From Isosphaeraceae bacterium (GTDB taxonomy: Bacteria; Planctomycetota; Planctomycetia; Isosphaerales; Isosphaeraceae), in assembly GCA_025356435.1 (NCBI GenBank), contig JANXSY010000255.1, forward strand, positions 1-46,825: a stretch of 46,825 bases of DNA, read 5' to 3'. Numbering within the stretch: the stretch's first letter is position 1; each line of letters starts with the position of its first letter. The notes beneath the pieces are model-generated. The model made no database searches and had not been told where the DNA came from. It saw nothing but the letters and a program-made list of their open reading frames with translations. Both the position numbers and the translations under genes were made by a program. Shown in pieces: positions 1 through 8,037 of the stretch.

Positions 1-126
1 CGGGCGTTCCTGAGGCTGGAGCGTCATTTCTACGCCACCGGGGTCAGTTGGTACGAGGCGAAGGCCGCGATCGTCCGCAGCGCCGTGCGGGCGTACATCG
101 CCAATCCTCTGTACAAACTGTCATGA
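1..126 (+). CDS. 3' end of a gene, possibly a transposase
   Basis: An open frame runs from the first base to a TGA at 124-126 and gives 41 residues beginning RAFLRLE and ending NPLYKLS. It contains a W-Y-E-A-K segment followed by an alanine/arginine-rich helix. The pattern (aromatic, E-A-K, then a helix and a short tail) resembles the C-terminal ends of transposases common in planctomycete genomes, but this is recollection and not a family match. The rest of the gene lies upstream of the window. It could also be the end of an unrelated conserved protein. Confidence 0.4.
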   Translation, partial: RAFLRLERHFYATGVSWYEAKAAIVRSAVRAYIANPLYKLS

Positions 127-570
127 CTGCGTAACTCCTAACACAGCCGATCCGGGTCCGATTTCTCGGTCAGTGCAGCCCGATGCTCAGTCAACGCCTC
201 CGACGCCAGCCGAGCGAGCTAATCGGAAGTCGCGGCGATCGCACGATCAAAATCGTCTTCAACTTCCAACTCGGCAAGCCCGCGGGACGCCAAAACGGAA
301 GCCCGCCCGGACGCTTCTCGTATCGTCACCGAGGTTGACGATCACAAAATGTTATCTCCCCGACCGCGATAAGTCACAAAAGACATTGCTGTTTATCAGG
401 AGGATTTGCACAAATTGGCTTATACTCACGATCCGGGCGATTCGGCCTGTTGTCAAATGGACAGTAACGCCACGCGAGGAGATCGCTCCTCGCCAGCTAA
501 ACCACTGGTGCCATCCGGGGCAGGCCGAGGGTTGCTGACTCGGCCAACCTCCTGGCGGTCGCGTCCGCCA
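127..570. other. Intergenic stretch without a supported gene
   Basis: Frames open here on the plus strand, but their translations are arginine- and serine-rich with no recognisable motif, signal peptide or ribosome binding site. The stretch is less GC-biased than the neighbouring genes. I see no repeat, RNA gene or convincing regulatory site before the promoter candidate at 571-600. Confidence 0.5.
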
Positions 571-600
571 TTGACTTTGGGGGTCTGGGGCTCCGATAAT
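571..600 (+). promoter_or_regulatory. Putative sigma70-type promoter for the DUF1326 gene
   Basis: TTGACT (571-576) and GATAAT (595-600) each match five of six consensus bases and are separated by 18 bp. They lie about 130 bp upstream of the ATG at 738. A second -10-like TATGAT at 607-612 has no well-spaced -35. This is prediction by consensus only. Confidence 0.5.
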
Positions 601-737
601 TGGGGGTATGATCTAGCCGACTCAGCTTGCGGTCGGTCCCTTCCCTATTGCAACGTCGGACGGAATCGCGGCGTTACCCATCTTCCGGGCCTGGTGCCGG
701 GGCGCTTTCCTTACCGACGCGAGAGGAGTTCGCGACG

Positions 738-1445
738 ATGTTCAAGACACTGGCCGCCCTGGGCGGCATTTTGATCGTTGTCGGGTCGAGCCCGTGCCAC
801 GCGGCGGGCATCCGGGGCGATTATGTCGAAGCCCGAACCAATGATGTCTTCACCGGCCCTTGCTTCTCCAATGCCGAGGTCTTCATCACCGGCCATCAGG
901 CTGTGATGGCGTGGAAGGTCACCGAAGGGTCTTACAACGGGGTTGACCTCGCCGGTCTGACCGTCGCCGCCGCCCTGAAAGGTGACTCGACGTTCGATAC
1001 CGACACCCCCGGCGATGCCAGGGCGATCCTGATTGTCGACAAGACCGCCAATCCCAAACAACGCGAGGCCCTCGTCGCGATGGCCAAGACGCTCGGCGGA
1101 GACCGGATGACGCATGTTGTCGACGTGCGGACCTCAGCGATTGCGATGACGGTCGAGCGGCACGCGACGGAGAGTCCGAGCGAGAATGCACACTCCGGCC
1201 ACGTCATGCCGAAAGCCCCGACCGCGCTATTCATCGCACCGGGCCTGGCCGAGATTTCGACCCGGCCGCTCGACGAGCGCGATCACAAGTGCGGCAACGA
1301 AGTCCAGGCGTTCCCGGCGCTCTCGAAGGGCGTCGACGTGCTGCCGGCCTTCACGCTCGGTCACTCGTTCAAGGGTGCGGGCCTGAATACCCGATGGGAT
1401 GACCCGAACGCCCGCAGCAGCCTGGTGGGCCGGTTTGCCCTTTAA
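738..1445 (+). CDS. Secreted DUF1326-family protein
   Basis: The protein has 235 residues. The ATG at 738 is chosen because an AGAGGAG ribosome binding site lies about 10 bases upstream and because it begins directly with a signal peptide (MFKTLAALGG to about CHAAG). The mature part starts GDYVEARTNDVFTGPCF and continues with W-K-V-T-E-G and G-V-D-L-A-G-L-T-V motifs, which I recognise as DUF1326. Members of that family are extracytoplasmic proteins without an assigned reaction; some have a conserved early Cys, present here in the GPCF motif. The upstream in-frame start at 627 would bury the signal peptide and is rejected. The next gene also encodes a secreted protein and follows after 42 bp, so co-transcription from the promoter at 571-600 is plausible. 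Confidence 0.75.
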   Translation: MFKTLAALGGILIVVGSSPCHAAGIRGDYVEARTNDVFTGPCFSNAEVFITGHQAVMAWKVTEGSYNGVDLAGLTVAAALKGDSTFDTDTPGDARAILIVDKTANPKQREALVAMAKTLGGDRMTHVVDVRTSAIAMTVERHATESPSENAHSGHVMPKAPTALFIAPGLAEISTRPLDERDHKCGNEVQAFPALSKGVDVLPAFTLGHSFKGAGLNTRWDDPNARSSLVGRFAL

Positions 1446-1487
1446 GGCGAGATCGACGGCGGGTTTCGCTTCGCTTTCAACGTCTCT

Positions 1488-2198
1488 ATGATGAGGATAC
1501 CTCGCGGCATGCGTCCGACTTGGCTTGCCTTGCTGATGCTGGTGTCGATGACTTCGATGGCCCGGGCTCAGGGGCCGTTCAAAGCGGAAGTGCTCAAGGA
1601 ATCGCCCCCCGCCGCACTCTCGGCGGCGGTACGGGCGGAACTGAGTTCGACGGGATATCGGATCGTCAACGGCAAGGGCAAGCCCTTTGCCGACGTCTGG
1701 CTTCGTAAGGCGATCCCCGCCTCCGCCAAGCCGGCCGGGGCGAGCGGGACGATCCAGTTTCCCGTACTGAACGAAGGGGTGCTTATCGGTGCCCTACGGT
1801 ATGGAGGTGAAGGGCAAGACTATCGCGATCAGACAATCGCGTCAGGGGTCTTCACACTCCGATACGGCCTCCAGCCGCAGAACGGGGCACATCTCGGTGC
1901 GAGTTCGTTCCGAGACTACGCGCTATTGCTACCCGCCGCGAATGATCCGACGGTCAACGACCTTGCCAAGAAGCCGCTCGACGAGAAGAGCGCAGAGGCG
2001 GCAGGTACGTCGCACCCGGCTGTTTTGATGCTGCTCGCGGCGACCGAGCCGGCGAAGGCGGACGAACCGGGGGTCGTCGAGGATAAGGAGAAGAACACAT
2101 GGGCGGTCGTCGTGCCTCTACCGCTGCTTGTGAAGGGGGACGCCGCGCCGGCGAAGCTTGATGTGCAGTTGATCGTTTCGGGAGCGGCGATGCCGTGA
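1488..2198 (+). CDS. Secreted protein of unknown function
   Basis: The protein has up to 236 residues, with a hydrophobic N-terminal signal segment (TWLALLMLVSMTSMARAQG) and probable cleavage after A-R-A. The mature domain is mixed polar and beta-rich; it has a Y-R-I-V-N-G-K-G-K-P-F-A-D-V-W motif near residue 60 and an acidic, lysine-rich stretch near residue 200. I do not recognise a named family, although proteins of this type occur in planctomycetes next to M48 peptidase genes. The start is uncertain: ATG codons at 1488, 1491 and 1509 are all in frame, and GATGAGGA just upstream of 1509 could serve as its ribosome binding site. The M48 peptidase gene follows after 55 bp, and the two may work together at the cell envelope (inference). 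Confidence 0.7.
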   Translation: MMRIPRGMRPTWLALLMLVSMTSMARAQGPFKAEVLKESPPAALSAAVRAELSSTGYRIVNGKGKPFADVWLRKAIPASAKPAGASGTIQFPVLNEGVLIGALRYGGEGQDYRDQTIASGVFTLRYGLQPQNGAHLGASSFRDYALLLPAANDPTVNDLAKKPLDEKSAEAAGTSHPAVLMLLAATEPAKADEPGVVEDKEKNTWAVVVPLPLLVKGDAAPAKLDVQLIVSGAAMP

Positions 2199-2253
2199 CG
2201 GTGGCCGGGTCAATCGACCGCACCTCGATCGGCGAAGAGGATAGGCTCACTCC

Positions 2254-3729
2254 ATGCTCATGCCCGCCGCACCGTTCCTGATCGCTATGTTTGTCGCGTT
2301 CGCGGCCGACTCGCTCATCCCGCCGGTCGCGGTGAGGCCCGACGAAGTGGCCGGTTGCCTGATGGAAGCGCTCGTCGGCCTGGCGATCGCCGCGAGCGTG
2401 GCGATGGGGCTGGGACTGGGCCTGACGGCCGCCGTCCGTCGCTCGGGCAGCCCGACCGCCTCGACCCGGCGCGGGTTTATGTTGGCGAGCTACGCCGTCC
2501 AGGCGATGAATTTGGCCGTCTATACCTGGCTGATCCACGGACTCGGCTGGCCGGAGTTCGTCCGGTCGGGGCTGGGTCTACGGAATGCCTTCCTGGTCGA
2601 TGAGTCGCTGATCCTCCTGCCCTTCCTGCTGGCCGAGGTGCTCGGCTGGTGGGGCCTCTATCCTGCCGCGAGGGCGTTTCGACTGATCTCGACGTCTCAC
2701 GGAGCCTGGTATTATCTGTCGCGCAAGGCGCGGATGACCTTCGGCACTGTGCTACCGGCGATCCTGATCTTCTGGGCGGGCAACGACCTGGCGCGGCGTG
2801 CCTTCGGCGAGAACGCGAACCTTCCTGCGGTGCAGCTCGGGGTGACAATCGCGTTGGGCCTGATCGTGATGGGGCTCTCGCCGGCCTTCATCCGGCTGAG
2901 CTGGCCCACAAGCCCGCTCCCGCCGGGTCCGATCCGCGACCGGCTCGAAGGGCTGGCACGCCACTACAAGTTCCGCTATACGAATATCCTGGTCTGGGAC
3001 ACAGACGGCTCGATCTTCAACGCGGTCGTGACCGGGGCCTCGCCCTGGTTCCGCTATGTGCTCCTGAGCGACGCGCTGATTGACACGTTGCACGAGGATG
3101 AGATCGCCGCCGTCTTCGGGCACGAGATGGGCCATATGCACCACCGGCATCTCGCGTTCTTCGGGGCGTTCTTTCTGGGAAGCCTCGCGGTGATGGCGTT
3201 GATCGGCCTCGTGGTCGACGGGTTTTTCTCGACGCTCTCGATCGGCATTGCGGGTCAGACGACGACCGAGGTGGCCAAGGCCGTGGTCATGCTCGGGGCC
3301 TGCGGGGCCTATTTCTGGACGGTATTCGGCCTGCTCTCGCGGCGGTTCGAGCGCCAGGCCGACGTCTTCGGCTGCCGCGCCGTCTCGTGCGGCCAAGACG
3401 ATTGCCCGCCGCACTCGGTGCATCCCGACGGCACGACCCAGGGTCTCTCGGAGACTGCCCCGATCTGCCGGGTCGGCATCCAGACCTGCATCCACGCGCT
3501 CGAGACGGTCGCGGTTGAGAACGGCATCTCGATCGACTCGCGATCATGGCGGCACGGCAGCATCGCCCGGCGGATCGACTTCCTCCGCCATATGGGGACT
3601 CGGCCTGAGGTCGAGCCTCACTTTCAGCGCGGGGTGTATCGGCTCCGCGTGGCGATCGCCCTCATGCTCGTCTCCGCGACGGCCCTGGCCTACCTGAGCG
3701 GGGCCTTCGAGAACCTGCGGAACATGTGA
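2254..3729 (+). CDS. M48-family membrane metallopeptidase (HtpX/Ste24-like)
   Basis: A 491-residue integral membrane zinc peptidase. Several hydrophobic segments fill the first 220 residues, followed by the catalytic domain. The zinc-binding HEMGH lies at residues 290-294, and the third ligand is probably E366 in FERQAD (D370 is the usual second conserved acid). The motif V-L-L-S-D-A-L before the HEXXH is typical of family M48. Two more membrane segments fall between HEMGH and E366, and one lies at the C terminus, as in HtpX/Ste24 topology. It is longer than HtpX (about 290 residues) and closer in size to Ste24-like enzymes. The family degrades or processes membrane proteins. The substrate here is unknown. 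The stop codon is one base from the ATG of the TPR gene, so the two are very likely co-translated. Confidence 0.85.
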   Translation: MLMPAAPFLIAMFVAFAADSLIPPVAVRPDEVAGCLMEALVGLAIAASVAMGLGLGLTAAVRRSGSPTASTRRGFMLASYAVQAMNLAVYTWLIHGLGWPEFVRSGLGLRNAFLVDESLILLPFLLAEVLGWWGLYPAARAFRLISTSHGAWYYLSRKARMTFGTVLPAILIFWAGNDLARRAFGENANLPAVQLGVTIALGLIVMGLSPAFIRLSWPTSPLPPGPIRDRLEGLARHYKFRYTNILVWDTDGSIFNAVVTGASPWFRYVLLSDALIDTLHEDEIAAVFGHEMGHMHHRHLAFFGAFFLGSLAVMALIGLVVDGFFSTLSIGIAGQTTTEVAKAVVMLGACGAYFWTVFGLLSRRFERQADVFGCRAVSCGQDDCPPHSVHPDGTTQGLSETAPICRVGIQTCIHALETVAVENGISIDSRSWRHGSIARRIDFLRHMGTRPEVEPHFQRGVYRLRVAIALMLVSATALAYLSGAFENLRNM

Positions 3730-3730
3730 G

Positions 3731-4501
3731 ATGAAATCGCTCATACGCACATGCGTCTCCATGATTTTGTTCATGGCAGGGGTCGCCCAGGCCCAGGAGG
3801 GAGACTCCTGGAACGGGCTCAAGGTCGTCACAAGATACGCGCAGCCGATCCGGGTCGAGAACCGGACGATCGACGACGGGTCGAAGTTGCGGATCTACAC
3901 GGTCGAGAAGAACGACGAGGGCATTCTCACGATCGCCTCGGGGCAGATAAAAGGCTGGATCTGGGCGTCTGACGTGGTGCCGTACGATAAGGCGATCGCC
4001 TTCTATACCGATGAGATCGCGTTCGTGCCGAATAATTCGGCCGCCTATCACTGGCGGGGCATGATCTGGCGCGAGAAGGGAGACGTCGATAAGGCCAATG
4101 CCGACCGGATCATGGCGTTATACGTTCACGGCATCGTCTTGCTGAGGGTGAACGATTACGCGAAGGCCCTGGCCGATTTCGATGGTTCGGTTGCTCTCGA
4201 TCCAAAATTCGTCTTGGGATACAACGAACGCGCCTGGCTCCAGGCAACCTGCCCCGATGCCCATTTTCGCAATGGCAAGGGTGCGGTCGAGTCGGCAACG
4301 ACGGCCTGCGAACTCACCGCCTGGAAGCATCCGGGATACCTCGACACCCTTGCGGCGGCCCATGCCGAGGCCGGCTCTTTCGAACAAGCGATCGCGTGGC
4401 AGCTCAAGGCCATCGACGCGGCGAGAGACAACCCCGAACGCGGCGATTTCGAGGCGCGGTTGGCTCTCTATAAGGCCAACAAGCCCTATCGCCAGCAGTG
4501 A
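3731..4501 (+). CDS. Secreted TPR protein with an N-terminal SH3-like region
   Basis: The protein has 256 residues. A signal peptide (MKSLIRTCVSMILFMAGVAQAQ) is followed by about 70 residues that read like a small SH3/beta-barrel module ending in K-G-W-I-W-A-S-D-V-V. At least three tetratricopeptide repeats then cover residues 85-240 (for example Y-A-K-A-L-A-D-F-D near 145 and F-E-Q-A-I-A-W near 215). TPR proteins act as binding scaffolds, and a periplasmic or surface location follows from the signal peptide. The ATG lies one base after the M48 peptidase stop, so a shared role with that peptidase, such as substrate presentation, is possible but not shown. The gene converges on the minus-strand LysM gene 22 bp downstream. 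Confidence 0.8.
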   Translation: MKSLIRTCVSMILFMAGVAQAQEGDSWNGLKVVTRYAQPIRVENRTIDDGSKLRIYTVEKNDEGILTIASGQIKGWIWASDVVPYDKAIAFYTDEIAFVPNNSAAYHWRGMIWREKGDVDKANADRIMALYVHGIVLLRVNDYAKALADFDGSVALDPKFVLGYNERAWLQATCPDAHFRNGKGAVESATTACELTAWKHPGYLDTLAAAHAEAGSFEQAIAWQLKAIDAARDNPERGDFEARLALYKANKPYRQQ

Positions 4502-4523
4502 CTGACCGCTCCGAGACGAGGCC

Positions 4524-6404
4524 TTATCTCAGCCGACGGCCGACCGTCGCATCTTCGGGCAGGGTCAGGCTTTGACCGACCGTGAGGTGGGCGGGGTCGT
4601 CAATCACGTCGCGGTTGATTTCGAGGATCTCGCGATAGCGTCGGCTGTCGCCGAGGGTGTCGCGGGCGATGCCCCGGAGTGTGTCGTGCTGCCGGACCTT
4701 GTAAGTCGGTTGCGACGGTTCCTCGACGTCACTCAGACGCTCCCGGGAACGCGACGCGTTGACGCTGACCTTCCCCGAGGCCGGGCGGGCGTCGTCGGTC
4801 GGGCGCGAGGTGCGGACAGTCCCAGTCGAGGCCCGGGCGGGCGCGTCGATCAGGGTCGGGTCGAGGTCTTCGAGCGGCGGCACCTTAATCGTCGTGCCTA
4901 CGTAAAGCTCGCGGATGTTGGGCACGAGCTTGCGATTGGCGGAGTGGAGGGCCTTGTAGAACCGTCCCGAGTCGTAATAGTACTTCGAGATCGTCCAGAA
5001 ATTCTCGCCGCTCTTGACCGTGTGCAAGACCGGATCGACCCGGTCGCTTGCGCCAACGACTTCGCGAGGCATCGGAGCGTCGGCGACCGGCGGGGCCGCG
5101 CCGGGCCGCGATTCGACCTCCGGCTCGGTCGGCCGTTGCTTGCCGAGGTTGCGGATCGGCACCGCGCCGGGGGAGAGCGTCGGGGACGGCGAGGGGGCCG
5201 CGACGGGGTCAGGCTCAACCGTCGTCGGCGGCTTGGCCAGCATGGGCATCCGGTCGCTGACGATCGGGACCGGCTCGGCGGGGCTCGGCGTGACGGCGGG
5301 GATCGGGGTTGGCGTGACGGCCGGGGGAGTCGGCTCGATCGGGGGCGTGACGACTTCGAGCGGTTTCGTCTCGGGCTCGGGCGGCTTGATGGGCTTAGTG
5401 TCGGGTGCCTTCATCTCCGGGGCAGACTTGGGCTCGACAACCTTGGGCTCGATTTTTGGCGGCGTTGTTGGCTCGACGGGCTTCGGCTCGACCAGCGGCA
5501 GCGGCTCGGCGGGCTTCTCGATCTTCGGCGCGGGTGTCGGCTCAGCCGGCTTCGGCTCGACGGGCTTCTCGATCTTCGGTGCGGGTGTCGGCTCAGCCGG
5601 CTTCGGCTCGGCGGGCTTAGGCAACGGCTCGGCCGGCTTGGGCTCGGCCGGCTTGGGCAACGGCTCAGCCGGCTTGGGCTCGGGCATGCCGCCTTTGCTC
5701 GGTTCGGCTGGGCTCGGGAGCGGTTCAACCGGCTTCGCGGGCTCGATTCCGCCGGGCGGGGGCAGTGTCGGTTCGGGCTTCGGCTCGGTCGCGACGGGCG
5801 GGGCTGCCGGGTCGCCCTTGGGCGGCATGAGTTCGGTCGGGGCCGGAGGGGTGTCGATGCTCGCGAGCTGGATTCCCTCGTTCGGGTAGCGGGTCGTCAG
5901 CTCGGTCGGGGCCGACACGTCCGCGTTGGAAGGCGGGTCGGGGGCCTGTTTGTCTCTGCGCGACTTCTTCTTGACGAGCGAGGCGGGGTCGGGACTCTTG
6001 GGCGTCTCCGACTTCTCGTCCTTCGAGCCGTTCGCGACGGGCGTATTCAGCGCGAGCGAGGGGGGAGTCTTGGACGTGCCAGCATGTCGATTGAGGACCA
6101 TGACCGAGACGATGACGACGAACGAGAGCAACACCGCCATCCCGACCCGCGTCTCGCGCCGGGCGTTGGCGAGCGGGAGTTTGCTCCAATCAAACTGCGT
6201 GAGACGAACGAACCGACCTGCACGAGGGCTGTCCGTGGTCTGGGGCGGGTCAGGTTCGGGCGAGGTCGCCGGATCGGCCTTCTTCCGGCCCCGGAACTTG
6301 GCGACGGAGTGCGCAAAGTTGCCGGTCACACCGTGAAACCTCGACCGAGGCTTAACCTCGGCCGCCGCGTCGGAGGGGGGCTCGACGGGTCCAGCGGGGG
6401 TCAT
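4524..6404 (-). CDS. Membrane-anchored LysM protein with a long Pro/Glu/Lys-rich stalk
   Basis: From the ATG at 6404 the protein has 626 residues. A basic cytoplasmic N terminus of about 86 residues is followed by one membrane helix (87-105, GMAVLLSFVVIVSVMV), then a repetitive P/E/K/A-rich stalk of about 300 residues, and two LysM domains at about 457-510 and 568-615. LysM domains bind peptidoglycan or chitin-type glycans. The layout suggests a protein anchored in the inner membrane that reaches across the periplasm to the wall. The start at 6404 shares an ATGA with the rsmH stop, which is why I prefer it. An in-frame ATG at 6461 would add 19 hydrophilic residues and has a GAGGG upstream, so it cannot be excluded. 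The position right after rsmH is where ftsL sits in many bacteria. There is no sequence evidence that this is FtsL. Confidence 0.8.
   Translation of the reverse strand: MTPAGPVEPPSDAAAEVKPRSRFHGVTGNFAHSVAKFRGRKKADPATSPEPDPPQTTDSPRAGRFVRLTQFDWSKLPLANARRETRVGMAVLLSFVVIVSVMVLNRHAGTSKTPPSLALNTPVANGSKDEKSETPKSPDPASLVKKKSRRDKQAPDPPSNADVSAPTELTTRYPNEGIQLASIDTPPAPTELMPPKGDPAAPPVATEPKPEPTLPPPGGIEPAKPVEPLPSPAEPSKGGMPEPKPAEPLPKPAEPKPAEPLPKPAEPKPAEPTPAPKIEKPVEPKPAEPTPAPKIEKPAEPLPLVEPKPVEPTTPPKIEPKVVEPKSAPEMKAPDTKPIKPPEPETKPLEVVTPPIEPTPPAVTPTPIPAVTPSPAEPVPIVSDRMPMLAKPPTTVEPDPVAAPSPSPTLSPGAVPIRNLGKQRPTEPEVESRPGAAPPVADAPMPREVVGASDRVDPVLHTVKSGENFWTISKYYYDSGRFYKALHSANRKLVPNIRELYVGTTIKVPPLEDLDPTLIDAPARASTGTVRTSRPTDDARPASGKVSVNASRSRERLSDVEEPSQPTYKVRQHDTLRGIARDTLGDSRRYREILEINRDVIDDPAHLTVGQSLTLPEDATVGRRLR
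5511..5690 (-). repeat. Tandem coding repeats in the LysM protein stalk
   Basis: A 51-bp unit, coding for 17 residues of the type PAEPTPAPKIEKPVEPK, is repeated from 5511 and again from 5562 with only a few base differences. It grades into shorter units coding for PKPAEPLPKPAE-like segments up to about 5690. Such near-identical repeats can expand or contract by slippage, so stalk length may vary between strains. Confidence 0.75.
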
Positions 6405-7357
6405 CGAGCTTTCGAGGTCCCCTGCTTCGGGGGAGTCGTTGGTCCATTCGTGTCCGGACATCGCTCGGCGACCCTCAATTTCGCGCTTCGCGCTCGGGGG
6501 TTGATGGCCAGCTCTTCGTCAGAGGCCACCACAGGTTTTTTCGTGAGGACGTTCAGGTTCGGGTCATTGCGGAAGGAGTGTTTGACGCGGCGGTCTTCGA
6601 GCGAATGGAAGCTGATGATCGCGATCCGGCCGCCGGGCTTGAGAAATTCCGGGCCTTCAGCCAGGATCGTTTCAAGATGATCTAGCTCTTCATTGACCTT
6701 GATCCGAAGCGCCTGGAAAGTCCGGGTCGCGGGGTCGATCGTCCCCCACTTGCCTGGGACGCTCTTCCGCACGATATCGGCGAGTCGGGCGGTGGTCGTG
6801 ATCGGCACGACCCGGCGCTCCTCGACGATCCTCCGGGCGATCCTCCGGCTGTGGCGTTCCTCTCCGTACTCGAAAATCACGTCCGCGAGTTCTTCGGCCG
6901 TAAGCTCATTGACGAGGTCGGCCGCCGTCGTGTGGGAATTGGGGTCGAACCGCATGTCGAGCGGCCCGTCCGTCACGAAGCTGAACCCTCGCTCGGCCCA
7001 TCGAAGTTGGTCGGACGACAGGCCCAGGTCGAGCAGAATACCATCGACCTGGTCAATCTCCAGACGATCGAGGATACGAGGCAAGTCGCTATACGCATCC
7101 TGGACCAGCGAGACCGGCAACCCTTTGGTGGCCACCCCCGCCAGCGCGAGCATATCGGGGTCGCGATCCAGCCCAATCACCCGTCCCGTCTTCCCCACCA
7201 GCGCCGCCAGCGCCGCCGCATGCCCCCCTGCTCCGATCGTACCATCGACGATTACCGCCCCCTCGCGAGGCAAGAGCCACTGCACGACCTCGTCCAAAAG
7301 GACCGATCGATGCACCGGCGGCGGCAAAGGAACGACATCATCATCATCAAGGGGCAT
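6401..7357 (-). CDS. rsmH: 16S rRNA (cytosine(1402)-N(4))-methyltransferase RsmH (MraW)
   Basis: The protein has 318 residues, the usual family length. RsmH uses S-adenosylmethionine to methylate N4 of C1402 in the ribosomal decoding centre. The sequence starts MPLDDDDVVPLPPPVHRSVLL; the SAM-binding motif DGTIGAGGH is at residues 38-46, and the family blocks L-L-D-L-G-L-S-S-D-Q-L and R-G-F-S-F are present, as is the C-terminal I-S-F-H-S-L-E-D-R-V-K-H. The frame stays open upstream to 7747, but that part has no homology-like content, so the ATG at 7357 is chosen. The stop overlaps the start of the LysM gene (ATGA). No mraZ, ftsI or mur genes accompany it, in keeping with the dispersed division and cell-wall cluster of planctomycetes. 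Confidence 0.93.
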   Translation of the reverse strand: MPLDDDDVVPLPPPVHRSVLLDEVVQWLLPREGAVIVDGTIGAGGHAAALAALVGKTGRVIGLDRDPDMLALAGVATKGLPVSLVQDAYSDLPRILDRLEIDQVDGILLDLGLSSDQLRWAERGFSFVTDGPLDMRFDPNSHTTAADLVNELTAEELADVIFEYGEERHSRRIARRIVEERRVVPITTTARLADIVRKSVPGKWGTIDPATRTFQALRIKVNEELDHLETILAEGPEFLKPGGRIAIISFHSLEDRRVKHSFRNDPNLNVLTKKPVVASDEELAINPRARSAKLRVAERCPDTNGPTTPPKQGTSKAR

Positions 7358-7752
7358 GGTCGACTCAGGGTGTGGCGACAAGGGAGATCGACCGAATTTC
7401 AAACGCGGTCTAACCCGCGACTCTAGCGACGTGGGCGATCCTGTCAAGCTCGGCCAGAGTGGGTGGGCAATGATTACCGGCGGAGTTGTCGGATTCCGTG
7501 TCGACGTTGCGGACCGGATGGGCACCAAGACGCCCGCAGTTTCCCCCCTGGAATCGGGTGGCGGGAGCAAGAAACATTCGCCGTCGATAGCAACACGACA
7601 AAGATATGCGGAGACTGTTGGATGTCGGTTGGAAATCCGTTTAAGGATTCCTCGGAAGCCATCAACAGAGGAATGAACTGGGCCGACTTTCCCTCCTGTG
7701 GGCCAGCGAGGTGGTATGTGAGGTGCCAACCGGGGCATTGCCCTCACGAACC
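7358..7752. other. Gap between antitoxin and rsmH genes, no gene seen
   Basis: About 395 bp between the end of the antitoxin gene and the rsmH start. The frames that are open here read through from rsmH or are proline/serine/arginine-rich without motifs. There is no ParE-, RelE- or Doc-like toxin frame on either strand. The rsmH promoter probably lies here, but I could not find a convincing -35/-10 pair. Confidence 0.5.
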
Positions 7753-8037
7753 CTACGGCACGTTCAACTCGCGACGGATGTCCTCCAAGGCGTCTCGCAC
7801 GGGTTGCGTCCGTCCGGCGCTCACGTCATCCATCCCTTGTCGGATGCCTTCGAGCACCTTCGCTTCCTCGGCCAAGTCGAACGGTTTCTGATAAGAAACC
7901 GCGTCTTGCACCACCAATTCGGCTTTGCCGTTGATGGTGAGCACTAAGGGAGCGCTGGTCTCCTTCAACTGCCTGACGAACTCCGAAGTATGAAGTTTAA
8001 GATCGGTCAGCGATTGGATATCATGATCAAAATTCAT
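7753..8037 (-). CDS. Phd/YefM-like antitoxin without an evident toxin
   Basis: The protein has 94 residues. The N-terminal half reads S-L-T-D-L-K-L-H-T-S-E-F-V-R-Q-L-K then P-L-V-L-T-I-N-G-K-A-E-L-V-V-Q-D. This is the fold signature of Phd/YefM antitoxins, which bind DNA as dimers and neutralise a toxin with the C-terminal tail; here the tail is D-A-L-E-D-I-R-R-E-L. The ATG at 8037 overlaps the tilS stop as ATGA, so it is translationally coupled to tilS. An extension of the frame to 8586 lies inside tilS and is rejected. In Phd systems the toxin normally follows directly, but 395 bp downstream hold none. It may be a solitary regulator, or the toxin gene has been lost. Confidence 0.8.
   Translation of the reverse strand: MNFDHDIQSLTDLKLHTSEFVRQLKETSAPLVLTINGKAELVVQDAVSYQKPFDLAEEAKVLEGIRQGMDDVSAGRTQPVRDALEDIRRELNVP

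Noticed and set aside
4572..6680. Long plus-strand frame (702 residues) opposite the LysM gene
   Set aside because: It is antisense to the LysM and rsmH genes, Arg/Gly/Leu-rich and lacks motifs; a by-product of GC-rich codon use and the repeats.
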